From NCBI GenBank assembly GCA_009193035.1, contig SWDT01000170.1, positions 91,416 to 155,415 of the forward strand: DNA of 64,000 nt, written 5' to 3'. How positions within the stretch are numbered: position 1 is the stretch's first letter; each line of letters opens with the position of its first letter. The position numbers and the translations under genes are program-made. Under the pieces are notes generated by a model, which searched no databases, was not told the origin of the DNA, and saw nothing but the letters and a program-made list of their open reading frames with translations. Below are positions 13,101-23,802 of the stretch, piece by piece. The DNA comes from Halicephalobus mephisto (Eukaryota > Nematoda > Chromadorea > Rhabditida > Panagrolaimidae).

Positions 13101-14041
13101 TTCTACAAAAAGCATGTAGAATGGGGTAATCGGACCCATAGATTCTGAATCTGATGTTAGAATTGAGGATTAGCCTTCAGAATCCAGGATTCTAGAGATT
13201 AGACTTCAATTCTGATATCAGATTCAGAGTTCTACAAAAAGTATGTAGAATGATATAATCGAACCCATAGATTCTGAATCTGACGTTAGAATTGAGGATC
13301 AGCCTTCAGAATCCAGGATTCTGGAGATTAGACTTCAATTCTGATATCAGATTCAGAATTCTACAAAAAGTATGTAGAATGGGGTAATCGGACCCATAGA
13401 TTCTGAATCTAACTTCAGAATTGAGGATCAGCCTTCAGAATCCAGGATTCTGGAGTTTAGACTTCAATTCTGATATCAGATTCAGAGCTCTACAAAAAGT
13501 ATGTAGAATGATATAATCGAACCCATAGATTCTGAATCTGACGTTAGAATTGAGGATTAGCCTGCAGAATCCAGGATTCTGGAGATTAGACTTCAATTCT
13601 GATATCAGATTCAGAGTTCTACAAAAAGTATGTAGAATGGGGTAATCGGACCCATAGATTCTGAATCTAACTTCAGAATTGAGGATCAGCCTTCAGAATC
13701 CAGGATTCTGGAGTTTAGACTTTTACAGAGACGTCTATATCGGATTTTCATAAAAAACGATAAAAATTACAGAATGATTTTTAAACAATTTTTTGTGATT
13801 TTTTATTTAAAATAACTGAAATTAAAATATAAATGTCCAGGATACAAATGTCCAAAATACACGTTTCCGGGACACAACTGTCACACAACCAAAAAACCAA
13901 TCGACTTTAAAAGTACCAATTTTTCCACGAGGAGTAAATAACGAAATTAATCATGAGAACTTTTCTGACTTCGTTCCCAGAAGCCACTTGACAGAAGAAC
14001 AAATGATCCTCAGACAAGCAAAAAAGTTATCCAAGGACTAA
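10135..14041 (+). CDS. Candidate small three-exon gene, 69-residue basic protein
   Basis: I do not recognise this protein. Proposed exons are 10135-10210, 11129-11201 and 13981-14041, with donors G/GTAAAA and A/GTGACA and acceptors ACTCCAG and GTTCCCAG. The phases (1, then 2) match and the last exon ends in TAA. Exon 1 starts MSKKFESPTFPDC, exon 2 is very basic (SRTGKFQKRSRGALFKHS) and exon 3 reads HLTEEQMILRQAKKLSKD. These segments are islands of balanced base composition inside AT-rich repeats, which is why I joined them. Exon 2 is also open in another frame (GEISKEKQRSLVQTLKATRK), so the model could be wrong or these could be exons of different genes. Intron 2 contains a 1-kb foldback element. 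Confidence 0.33.
10340..10585. repeat. Minisatellite GACTATTGCCAAATTTGAAT
   Basis: Six to seven copies of a unit of about 35 bp contain GTGACTATTGCCAAATTTG followed by AATTTTTTGGAGAAAG or AATTTTTGGCGAAAA. The pair GCCAAATTTG / TTTTTGGCGA is partly self-complementary. A related array occurs at 36655-36805. Confidence 0.8.
10600..11110. repeat. Tandem array with TAATCTAAGACCTTTTGGGA
   Basis: Units of about 120-160 bp contain TATAATCTAAGACC, GGAAATTCTAGAGAAATTT, AACCAAATTCC and TTTAGGAATTTATATTATTT. Four copies are visible with increasing divergence. Confidence 0.7.
11590..12300. repeat. Degenerate tandem array of CAAGACCTA / AACAGGACCTATTTTTCATT
   Basis: Repeats of about 45-60 bp contain TTTCATTTTATTAAGATTTC and AAGACCTACTAGGACC. 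A longer segment with CTGTCTAATTTACCAAGACC and CAACTGAAACTTCTAAA is present three times (around 11865, 12035 and 12175), which gives a second-order period of about 150-170 bp. Confidence 0.7.
12888..13885. mobile_element. Foldback (long terminal inverted repeat) element with 129-bp internal tandem repeats
   Basis: The inverted repeats at 12899-13015 and 13730-13845 are about 116 bp and nearly perfect: left begins GTATCCTGGACATTT, right ends AAATGTCCAGGATAC, and both have GACGTC at the inner edge. Weaker inversion continues outward (TGTTACAGTTGT left, ACAACTGTCACA right). The interior holds five copies of a unit with an exact 129-bp period (GATATCAGATTCAGA at 13085, 13214, 13343, 13472 and 13601). 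Copies alternate between GGGGTAATCGGACCC and GATATAATCGAACCC. No transposase frame is visible, so this is a non-autonomous foldback or MITE-like element. No clear target-site duplication was found. Confidence 0.8.
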
Positions 14042-14139
14042 TCTCTGATTCCATTTGTATCTTGTCCATTATCCAGGACTTTGAATAATGACTTTAGAGT
14101 CAACACGAAATCAAATTGTTAAAAAAATACTTAATGAAA

Positions 14140-14720
14140 ATCCAAAAAATTGGTTTCGACACGAATTTTCAAAATTTTCCAGTCGAGACCAAAAATCGTG
14201 GAATTTTATGTTTACGTAATTCTGGAATGTTTGAAGATCATACAATTATACAAAAAGTAAATATTGACTACAAAATTCAGAAATTTTTTCAACAAGAAGT
14301 TGTAAAGTTTTTTAGTCAAGATCAACAAAGTAAAAATTTAATTTATATTCCATTTTTAAAAATTAAAAAAACATAAAAATGGTCTTGAAAGGAATTTTTA
14401 TAACTTTCTAATCAAGACCAAAAAATTAAAATTTATTTTTATTCGATTTTTAAAAATTAAAAAAACATAAAAATGGTCTTGAAAGGAATTTTTATAATTT
14501 TCCAGTCAAGACCAACAAAGTAAAAATTTAATTTTTATTCCATTTTTAAAATTTAAAAAATATAAAAATGGTCTTAAAAAGAATTTCAAAAATTTTCCAG
14601 TCAAGACCAACAAAATTAAAATTAAATTTTTATTCCATTTTTAAAAATTTTTAAAAAATTAAAATGGTCCCGAAAAGAATTTCAAAAATTTTCCAGTCAA
14701 GACAAAAAAAAATTAAATTT
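14140..14720. repeat. Tandem palindromic array, GGTCTTGAAAGGAATTTT / TTTTCCAGTCAAGACC
   Basis: Five to six units of about 95-110 bp repeat ATGGTCTTGAAAGGAATTTT followed by TTTCCAGTCAAGACCAA, with AAATTTAATTTTTATTCCAT linkers. It is the same family as the array at 5640-6850, with a different inner sequence. Confidence 0.75.
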
Positions 14721-14759
14721 TAATTCGATTTTTGAAAATTTGAAATTTATTTTAGGAAT

Positions 14760-15890
14760 TTTTTGAATTTTAACTGATGTTCCGTAATCTTATCCGGAGA
14801 CTGTAATCCTGGAAAACGGCTTTTTTTGGACAAATTAAACAAAAAAGACCAAAGTTGATTGACATTGGAACCCTCGAGGAAGGTCAAACGTCTATCAAAA
14901 AAGAAAATTCTCCGGTGACCTGTCAAGGAAGGTCACGTGAAAAAAAACTTCATGGAGAACAAGTAATCCTGAATTTTTAATCTTTTTCAACAAATAAAAA
15001 TTAATTAATTAATCGTCGATTAAATAAGATTAAATTTTTTTAAAATAAATTTTTTTTAAAATAAATTTTTTTTTCTGAAACGGATAAAATAAAAGATGTG
15101 TCAAAAAATCGGAATCATCAGAAATCGGAAAACAAATCAATGTTCCCTCGGAAATCGATTTGATCGTTGATTTCCTGTTTTCTTTATTCTTTTAGATATT
15201 TTAGAATTCAACGGAAAACTCGAATTTTGAAGAATCTCAAAAAAGTCCAAAAATAGTTGGAATTTTAGAAAATTTTTAAAATTCTAAAAAAAGTCCGAAA
15301 TTTCGAAGAATCTAAAAAAAGTTTAATTTTTTTTACTTTTATAAAAATGTTTAAAATTTTATGTTTTCAAAGAATTTTAAAATTTCATATAAAATTCTAA
15401 ATTTCAAAGAATCCAAAAAAAGTTTAATTTTTTTTTACTTTTATAAAAATGTTTAAAATTTTATGTTTTCAAAAAATTCTAAAATTTCATATAAAATATA
15501 AATTTCGAAGAATCTAAAAAAGTTTAATTTTTTAATTATAGTTGGAATTTTTTAGAATTCTATAAAAATGTTTAAAATTTTATGAAAATCTTTGAAAAAT
15601 TTAAATTTCGAAGAATCTAAAAAAAGTTTAATTTTTTAAAATTTTATGTTTTCAAAAAATTCTAAAATTTCATATAAAATATAAATTTCGAAGAATCTAA
15701 AAAAGTTTAATTTTTTAATAATTGGAATTTTAGAAATTTTTAAAAATCTTCGAAATTTTATGTTTCTAAAAAATTCCAAAAATAATTGAAATTTTTAAAA
15801 ATTTGAAAATTAAAAATATTCAAAAAAATTTATTTTTAAATTATTAAATTTTTTGAACTTTATGTTTTGAAGAGAAAATTACAGTATATA
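14760..15890. repeat. Spacer between the small gene and the TWK gene 3' end
   Basis: Bases 14800-15200 are moderately complex with no supportable exon. Bases 15200-15850 are a degenerate AT-rich tandem array with ATTTCGAAGAATCTAAAAAA, AGTTTAATTTTTT and TTTATGTTTTCAAA. Confidence 0.5.
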
Positions 15891-15891
15891 C

Positions 15892-15897
15892 TTTAAT
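15892..15897 (-). terminator. Candidate poly(A) signal of the TWK gene
   Basis: ATTAAA on the minus strand, 17 nt after the TGA at 15915. Confidence 0.4.
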
Positions 15898-15914
15898 AAC
15901 ACCGGGATGAAACT

Positions 15915-18900
15915 TCAACTTGGAAGATTTTTTTCGTCTTCGTCTTCAAGCTGGGTCCTCAGGATGCTGGGGGTCATGGAGGTGGCCATGAGGGTGCTGT
16001 CGGTCATGAGGCTGGATTTGTCCGTGGCGAGGGAGTTACCGTATCCGGAGTCTTCCACTTGGGACGGCGAAGGTGATTTTTGTTTTCTTCTATCTAATGG
16101 AGTAAAATCCCCAGGAAGAAGTCCACAAATGTCCTTGATCCTTTTCATCGCTTCTAGATCCGGATCATTCTGACTAGAACCCCCCTGGGGTACGGTAGAC
16201 GGGGCAGTGGCCATGTGAAGACAACTAGGACATCTCATCATCGGCATCCTGCTCCTGGGGTCGTGGAGATGCTGTGGAGACCCCAGGAACCCCGGACTGG
16301 AGGCCCGTCTGGCCGAGGGGAAAGGGCCCCAGGGGTCCAGGGAGTAACTACAGGTCGGTTCCGGGGAATCAGAAGACTCATTAACTTTTATCTTCACCCC
16401 CGACTCATCGATTTCAGCCAAAGGCGGTGGAAAAGCAATAATCTCCTTCACCATCGGCGGAACAGGCGGAAGAGAGTCCTTCGAAGCCCTCCTCTGCTTC
16501 AGTTTCTCGATTCTCATTTCTTCTTCTTTTTGTTTTTGTTCTTGCGCTATCAGTTTCGGCACAGAATCCGTACTGTACCCGAAAGTGACGTCATTATAAG
16601 CCATGGAATACAGAGAATCCAAGTCGTAAGTGGACGCAGTGCCCGTGGACCCCTTCATCGACGGAACTGTCGATTCCGGTGTTACTGAAAAAATTATTTT
16701 TCTTATATAGCGTGTTTTTTTAGAAAATCGAATATCCAGATGACAAACGACGAAAATTTCTCATTTTTAGATCGATTTTTTATTTTCTCGTCATATGTAG
16801 ACAAGATTACGAAATATCGAAGTTGGTAATCCAGGATTTCTGAAGTTATTTGAGTTTTTGCTGTCACATAGCATATACCATTCGATGCAGTATACAATTC
16901 TGAGTCTAACGATATATTACTCGGTAAACGTAATTAAAATTTAAAAAAGTTGTGGTCAAAAAACTACTTTAAAAATCAGTTTTTTATTTCCTTTTGTTGG
17001 AACAGAAACTAAACTAGAAAGGACCTGAAGAGACAGCCTGAATATCAGGGAGTCGGGAGTACTGTAGGATGTGAGTGAGACTCTCGTTTTTTTGTGTGGG
17101 AGATATATAATTATTACTTATGCCCTATTATCCGAGATTATTATTATTATTATTATATTTCTGTTTTCTATCTTAAAAGCTGCTATTTAATCAATCTAAT
17201 TTATTACTAGATTACTCTTCGAATATAAACTATATTAGAAAGAATTCGAAGCGATAGCCTGAATGTCAGAGTATGGAATACGATACGATATGAATGAGAT
17301 TATTGGTTGTTTTAGATTGTTATATTAATTATACCTACGTCTTATTGTGCTAGTAAAGACCAGAATTATTATACTTCCTTTTTCTACTCTGGCACCTTTA
17401 TTGATTTAGTGAAAACGGACGTCGAATTCTGAATCCTACTTTAGAAGTATGAATCTCGGTATTTTGTGATATTCTTCTCATCATATAGTCGGAATTCAAA
17501 TGAAAAAACAAAAAACTTCGTCATGTGGATCTTCGATTTTTAAATTTTCGATATATCGATTTTTTAAAATCTTACCTAATTTCACTTTCCACGAACTTGG
17601 GGAATTTTCAACATTGAATTTCTGTGGATCTCCAACGATGGTCCCAACAACAGAAGCATTTGTTGTCTGGAAAGTGGGCTCAACGACGTGTTCATCGAGG
17701 TATTTATTGAATTTTTTGTTCGTCGCAAATTTCGCAAATAATCTTCCTCTACAATATTAATCATCGTCATTATCTCGATTTAAAAAACAAACCTGAAGGA
17801 ATTGTCGGATTTGGTGTTGATTTTTACTTTCTCCATTGCTTGGATGGTCCTCAATGTCGGGAGGTTGTAATTCAACGAAAAATTCCCTCGTCTTCTGAAT
17901 AATCGTTTCTTTTTCTTCTTTGATGCCTTGGAAACAGCATCTGAAAGGATAATATGAAGAAGTTGGTGTATTAGAATTACATGAAAAAGCTGATATATGA
18001 AAAAATAGATGTATAAAAAGTTGATATATGAAAATTCCATATATGAAGAAATTGATATATAAAAATTCGATATATCAAAAAGTTGATATATAAGAACTCG
18101 ATATATCAGGAAGTTGATATATAAAAATCCGATATATCAGAAAGTTTATATATGAAAATTCCATATATGAAGAAATTGATATATGAAAATTCCATATATG
18201 AAGAAATTGATATATAAAAATCCGATATATCAGAAAGTTGATATATGAAAGTTAAAACAAACCTTTTTGAGATGACATCTTTTCTGGAGATATTCCTCTC
18301 TGTGCACTTACTACCACTTCTTCCAGCTCTTCCGGTTCGTCGTCTTCATCAGAACTACTGCTCTCTGGATCCAGTTGCTGAATCAGAAGTTTGTCCACAA
18401 CCTTCTCTGCCATCCAATCCTTTGCTTTTTGGGGAATTCCTCGGAACCAAGGTTCTTGTTCTTCTCGAATCGCCGTCAACGGGGCTGTCAGTAAGTCAGC
18501 TGAAAATTAAAATTCATATATCAATTTAGCCGGGAGTGGTGCAGAGGCGGTGGGCGCTGTTGTATCACACGAAGCGCAAATTCGAATCCCGGTCTGCCAA
18601 AACCCAGGTCGTAAAAGCCTAACCTCTCCTCAGGAGAGTAGGGGCGAAAAGGGGACACATTTGAATGTGGAAGATTAAAAGGCGAGTCCGAGTGCTGCTG
18701 GCCCCAGCGGACCCGTAACAGGCCAAAATCGACCCCCGTGGTTAGTGACCCTAATGGTTACTAGACCCTCTTGGTTAGTGGGAGGCCCACCTACACCACA
18801 CCCAGCAGTTTGTAAGAACTCTCGAAAGCCTGCGATTTTGGGAAGTTCTTTCAGGCTCGAATACTGGGGCATCTTTTATCTTTATCTTTTATATAAATTT

Positions 18901-21335
18901 CGAAAATGAACTTACTAGATATCCCGACTTCGAAGGGAGTGGCTGTTTCTTCCACGAAATCGGTGTCTGTCGTCACGATTGCCGCGATTTTTTCGATTTC
19001 TTCTATGTATTCTTGCAAAAGTTGTTCAATGATCCTTTCTATCGCGTCCTGTAATTTTTTCATATATTAAAATTTTACAAAAAAAACAATCTTACTTGAA
19101 TAAGATTGATACACATAGACAAAAGAGCCAGACCGATAAGAATCAGAACGAAATTCACCAACATCATGTCTGGCTTCGAGGGCACTATGTCCCCGAGGCC
19201 GACGGTGCTGATGGAGACGAAGAAGAAGTAGACCGAAGTCAGGTACCCCCATTCGGTCTCCCAGACACAGAACAACGCGGCGGACAGGGTTATCCAAGCC
19301 ACTAAAATGAACAACGCCAGCGGGATCGGGAAATTTGCATATCCTTTTTGGAGTTTCATATTCATTTCGTTTTGTTTATCTTCATTAATAATTGTTGTTT
19401 CTGTAATTGTTTGTTTCAATTGAGTTGGAGATTCTAATTCTTCTCCGGATACTGTATTATCTGTCATGGATTTCGTCGGAGAATTAGAGTTGCCGTTTCC
19501 GGCGAGGGAATATATGGCCTTCACCGGCTCGCTCATCCTCCTGACAGCGTTGTCTGGAATTTTATTTTTCGCTGTTCTCCATCTTTTGTAGATCTTCCTC
19601 AAGGCCCTGGAAAGCAGTTTACCGACATCCTTGAGGATAATGAGGAATATAGGGATCCCGATCATGATGTAGAAGATAGTCACAACCTGTCCCGTCGAGG
19701 TATGAACAAGAGGGTAACCGTATCCTGCAGAAGTTGCGCAAGTTAATTTTTATAAAATTACACAATTAAGCAGTAGGAGTTTTGTAAAAAATAAATATAA
19801 AACTAAAAAAATCTTTATTAATTGCCCCAGGGAGGCTTTTCTGAAAAGCTCTAACTTTGGGACCAGAATTGTCGATTTTTCGAAATGTTCAATTTTCGGA
19901 TGGGAACTAATTCTATTCGAATTTAGATTTATCAATTTTCGAACTTTTCGATTTTTGAATTCTAATTTGATTCAAATTCGGATTTATCAATTTTCAGATG
20001 GAAACTAATTTTATTTGAATTCGAACTTTTCAATTTTCGAATTCTAATTAATTTTATTTAATTTCGAACTTTTCAATTTTCGAATTCTAATTAATTTTAT
20101 TTAAATTTGAACTTTTCAATTTTCGAATTCAAATTTTTCGATTTTTGAATTCTAATTTGATTCAAATTCGGATTTATCAATTTTCAGATGCAAACTAATT
20201 TTATTTGAATTTAGATTTATTAATTTTCGAATTCGAACTTTTCGATTTTCGAATTCTTATTAATTTTATTTAAATTTGCATTTATCAATTTTCAGATGGA
20301 AACTAATTTTATTTGAATTTAGATTTATTAATTTTCGAATTCGAATTTTTCGATTTAATTTTGAACTTTTCGATTTTCGAATTCTTATTAATTTTATTTA
20401 AATTCGGATTTATCAATTTTCGAACTTTAATTAATTTTATTTAATTTCGAACTTTTCAATTTTCGAATTCTTATTAATTCTATTTAAATTCGAACTTTTC
20501 AATTTTCGAATTTGAATTTTTCGATTTTTAATTTTGAGCTCTTCAATTTTAGATTTCGAACTAATTCTATTCAAATTCGGATTTATTAATTTTCGAATTC
20601 TAATTAGTTCGATTCGATTTCTGAACCCTTTGATTTTGAACTAATTCGAATTTTCCGATTTTTAATTTAGAATTTTTGAATTTTCGAACCGAATTAATTC
20701 GATTCGTATCTTTGATTTTCGAATTCTTATTAATTTTATTTAAATTTGGATTTATTAATTTTCGAATTCTAATTAGTTCGATTCGATTTCTGAACCCTTT
20801 GATTTTGAACTAATTCGAATTTTTCGATTTTTAATTTAGAATTTTTGAATTTTCGAACCGAATTAATTCGATTCGTATCTTTGATTTTCGAATTTTATTC
20901 AAAATCGACAGTTCTGATGACGACAAAATCCGAAGGAAACTGACCGATGGTAGTGTAGAGCTGTCCAGAGTAGAAGGCCGATCCCATCCAGGTCCAGGGG
21001 GTGTTTGAGGATCGTTCTTCGATGATCTGGGTCAAATTCAAGTAATCAATGAACCAGAATAAAGCTTCTTTGGCATGTCTGGTGGCCAATTCAGGATCGA
21101 CTTTCGCTACAGTATCGTTACATCTTATGGAAATTATTTTTTTTAAAACTTGATTAAAAGCGAATTCTGTTGAATTTCTGTAATCCGCCCTTCGTTTTAC
21201 GTCTTCTTCCAATTCGACTTTTCTGAAGATCACTGCCCCGAGCAAAGTATACGATACCAAAACGAAAAACGGCAAGGAATACGATACCCGGAACTTCTGA
21301 TAGGCCCATTTTAGTTTACGGTAAATTTGGAACAT
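15915..21335 (-). CDS. TWK-type two-pore-domain (K2P) potassium channel
   Basis: Exons 21335-20945, 19724-19096, 19048-18916, 18499-18263, 17940-17793, 17748-17576 and 16684-15915 join in phase to 826 residues ending in TGA. Transmembrane segments lie near residues 17-39 (M1), 145-164 (M2), 262-284 (M3) and 317-339 (M4). The first selectivity filter is TTIGYG, split by an intron after codon position 1 of its first Gly; the second is STVGLGD. This gives the K2P layout of M1-P1-M2-M3-P2-M4, a leak channel at the plasma membrane. Unusual are the roughly 95-residue M2-M3 loop (typically short) and a cytosolic tail of nearly 490 residues, which is acidic then basic (SSSSDEDDEPEELEE, SKKKKKRLFRRR). 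An ATTAAA lies 17 nt after the stop. Which of the many nematode TWK genes it matches is unclear. The start is the first ATG before M1; an upstream exon cannot be excluded. Confidence 0.93.
16995..17400. repeat. Two-unit copy of a dispersed ~215-bp repeat, inside a TWK intron
   Basis: Unit 1 has ACTAAACTAGAAAGGACC, AGACAGCCTGAATATCAGGG, GAGTGAGACTCTCG and an (ATT)n tract. Unit 2, from about 17225, is a diverged form (GAATTCGAAGCGATAGCCTG). The unit pair is nearly identical to one at about 24012-24400. It lies in the 891-nt last intron of the channel gene. Confidence 0.8.
17985..18250. repeat. GATATATGAAAATTCC microsatellite-like array in a TWK intron
   Basis: About fifteen short units of the form AGTTGATATATGAAAATTCC / AAATCCGATATATCAGA fill most of the 322-nt intron. 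The motif ATATATGAAA also recurs in the 31.4-32.7 kb region. Confidence 0.75.
18529..18890 (+). mobile_element. tRNA-derived SINE inserted in a TWK intron
   Basis: A compact GC-richer block of about 360 bp starts with a tRNA-like head. The head has an A-box match TGGTGCAGAGG at 18537-18547 and a B-box match TTCGAATCCC at 18581-18590, spaced as in a polymerase III promoter. A non-tRNA body follows and the 3' end is a simple-sequence tail (TTTTATCTTTATCTTTTAT). The tRNA head does not fold as a functional tRNA. It is antisense to the channel and fills all but about 54 nt of the 416-nt intron. The flanks ATATCAATTT and ATATAAATTT may be a degraded target duplication. Confidence 0.75.
19745..20900. 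repeat. Degenerate AATTTTCGAATTC array filling TWK intron 1
   Basis: Dozens of overlapping variants occur of TCAATTTTCGAATTCTAATT, GAACTTTTCGATTTT and TAATTTTATTTAAATTCGG. A larger block (GATTCGATTTCTGAACCC ... AACCGAATTAATTCGATTCG) is duplicated at about 20605-20710 and 20775-20880. Confidence 0.7.
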
Positions 21336-21339
21336 TTTT

Positions 21340-22700
21340 TAGAAATATTTACATTTTACAGTACTTTGGAGAATTTAGAAAATAAATTTTCGAATAAAAT
21401 TCGTTCTAAAATTTAAAAATTAATTAAAAACGCGAAAATTTTTGATTAACGAAGTTTGAACTTCCGAGCAGTCCAATATGCCCTCTGGCAATGAGGCGAA
21501 GTTTGATAAACAAGAAATACAAACAATCGGAATTATAAAAGTAAAATTTTCGTTTAATAAGGTCAATTTTACTAAAATCCAAATTTCGATCCAAAGATAA
21601 AAATTTTAAAAATTAAATCATAAAAAAATAAACATGTTTTAAAAATTTGAAAAAAGTGATCTCAACGAAAAAAGTTGGGAAAAATGGTCCTGACACGATA
21701 AATTGAGAAAATTGTCTCGACACGAAAAATCAAAAAAGTGGTCTCAACACGAAAACTTGAAAAAACTGTTCTAACGAGAAAATTTGAAAAAATTGTTTTA
21801 ACAAGAAAATTCGAAAAAACTGTTTTAACGAGAAAATTCAAAAAAGAGATCTTAACACGAAATTTTGAAAAACCTGTCTCAACACGAAAATTTAAAAAAA
21901 CTATTTTAACGAGAAAATTTGATGAGAATTATTGGAATTTTCCAGTCGAGACCGGAAATTTTACATTTATATTTATATGATTCTCGAAGATTCTGAAAAT
22001 ACCTAACAAGTTACAAAAAGTTGCAAAATTTTGTTAACTTTTCCAACTTATACCGTAATTTAGGGAATTTTTCAAGAATAAACTTCTATTAAAAAAATTA
22101 AAAATTATCGAAAATGAAAAAATCCGAAAAAGTCAAGATCGAATTTAATTTTAATTTTTGTGTCCCGTTTGTTGCAATTTTAGGAATCCAATTTTACATT
22201 GAAAAATGACTTTTGAGCTTTAGAATCTTCCAAAATGACGATTCTCAAAATTGCCCTCGGGCAAAGTCTCATTTTGCTGAAATTAGAACAAAAAAATTTT
22301 TCTTCCAGAAAATCCATGGAGCGGCAACATGAAAGAAAAAATGGATTAAAATGTAAATAATAAAAGTTAAAAATCTTTATAAAATTTGACAAAAAAATTA
22401 ATTTTATTTCGAAATTATTTAAATTTTAAATATTTTTAAAAATTTTTAAATATTTTTTAATTTATTTTTAAAAATTTTTTAAATTTATAGTAAATTTTGA
22501 AAATCCTAATTTTACAAATAAAAAAAAATTAATTTTACTTTGAAATTATTTAAATTTTAAATATTTTTTTAATTTTTTTTAAAAAATTTAAATATTTTTT
22601 AATTTATTCTAAAATTTTTGAAAAAATTTACAGTAAATTTTGAAGAATTGTTGTATTTTAAATTTTCAAAATTTATGTTTTTTAAAAAATTAAATTTCGT
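21340..22700. repeat. TWK upstream region with palindrome-family half units
   Basis: Bases 21650-21960 are a short-period (about 30-35 bp) array of GTCTCAACACGAAAATTTGA variants closed by one full TTTTCCAGTCGAGACC. Bases 22040-22390 are unique but non-coding in appearance, and 22390-22680 are low-complexity A/T. No promoter element can be named. Confidence 0.6.
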
Positions 22701-22769
22701 TATGAGAGTCCCTGAGGACATCAGCGATTTCTTCGAGTTGACCTAAGTAGTAAAAAAGAAAAAATGGCT

Positions 22770-23480
22770 GTCATCGAAGGAACTTCCGTCGCGAAAATTC
22801 CGAACATCATTAAAGACGTTTTTTTAAATAGGAGTAAACTTAGAAATAATAAGAAACGGAAAAACTGGCCGTTAAAAAGTACAAAATTAACTCCCACCGC
22901 GAAAATTTTGAGGATTTCTAAAAAAAATTTTTTCTTTGTGGGACCAAAATTAGTGAAAGTGATGAAAATAGGAAAACTGGTCGTTAAGGAATTTAAAAAA
23001 ATTTTTCTTCATGGGACCAAAATTAGTGAAAATAGTAAAAATAAAAAACTAGTTATTAAAAAATTTTAAAAATTTTTTCTTCGTGGGACCAAAATTAGTG
23101 AAAATGGTAAAACTAGTCGTTAAAAAATTTTAAAAATTTTTTCTTCGTGGGACCAAAATTAGTGAAAATGGTAAAAATAAAAAACTAGTTATTAAAAAAT
23201 TTTAAAATTTTTTTTACTAGGACCAAAATTAGGGAAAATGATTAAAATAACCGTTAAAGAATTTTTAAAAAATCACATCACGAAAATTTTAAAAATTAAA
23301 AAAATTTCAATTTTTAGTAAAAATAAAAACAAAATTTTAAAAATTGACTCTCACCACGAAAATTCCTAAAAAAACAAAAAATTTGTTAAAATAAAATTAA
23401 ACATAAAAAAGTAAAAATTTTAAAAATTGACTTTTACCACGAAAATTTTCGAAAATTATATTTTATTTTTTTGGTAAAAA
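22770..23480. repeat. Tandem array TTCGTGGGACCAAAATTAGTG
   Basis: About five units of 70-85 bp carry CTTCGTGGGACCAAAATTAG and AATAAAAAACTAGTTATTAA. Toward 23280-23480 they decay into CACCACGAAAATT repeats. Confidence 0.75.
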
Positions 23481-23802
23481 TAAAATTTGTCTAAAAACGA
23501 ACGGAAAAATATCTGCTGCAGAATAAGAAAATAATTTTTGTCGCGAAAGTTCCAAAAATCATGAAGAGCTTCGTTCTTAAGTGTGTGTGAAATTTTGCGT
23601 AAAAAGTTTAAAAATTAAAAAAATCAATTTTTGTCGTGAAATTTCCGAAGATCCGGTCATACAGTGGCGAGTATCCGTGACTGACAACTTTTTGCTGAAA
23701 ATAGTTTAAACAATAAAAAATGATCAAATTTCAGAATTAAATATTTCAGGTACACCTCTAGATAAATCTCAGATCGAAACTGATGGATTCTGTTGAGACA
23801 GA

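Noticed and set aside
16215..16688. 157-codon plus-strand frame opposite the TWK tail exon
   Set aside because: Arg/His-rich shadow of the Ser/Pro/Glu-rich coding exon on the other strand.
18675..18872. 65-codon minus-strand frame
   Set aside because: It lies within the body of the SINE.
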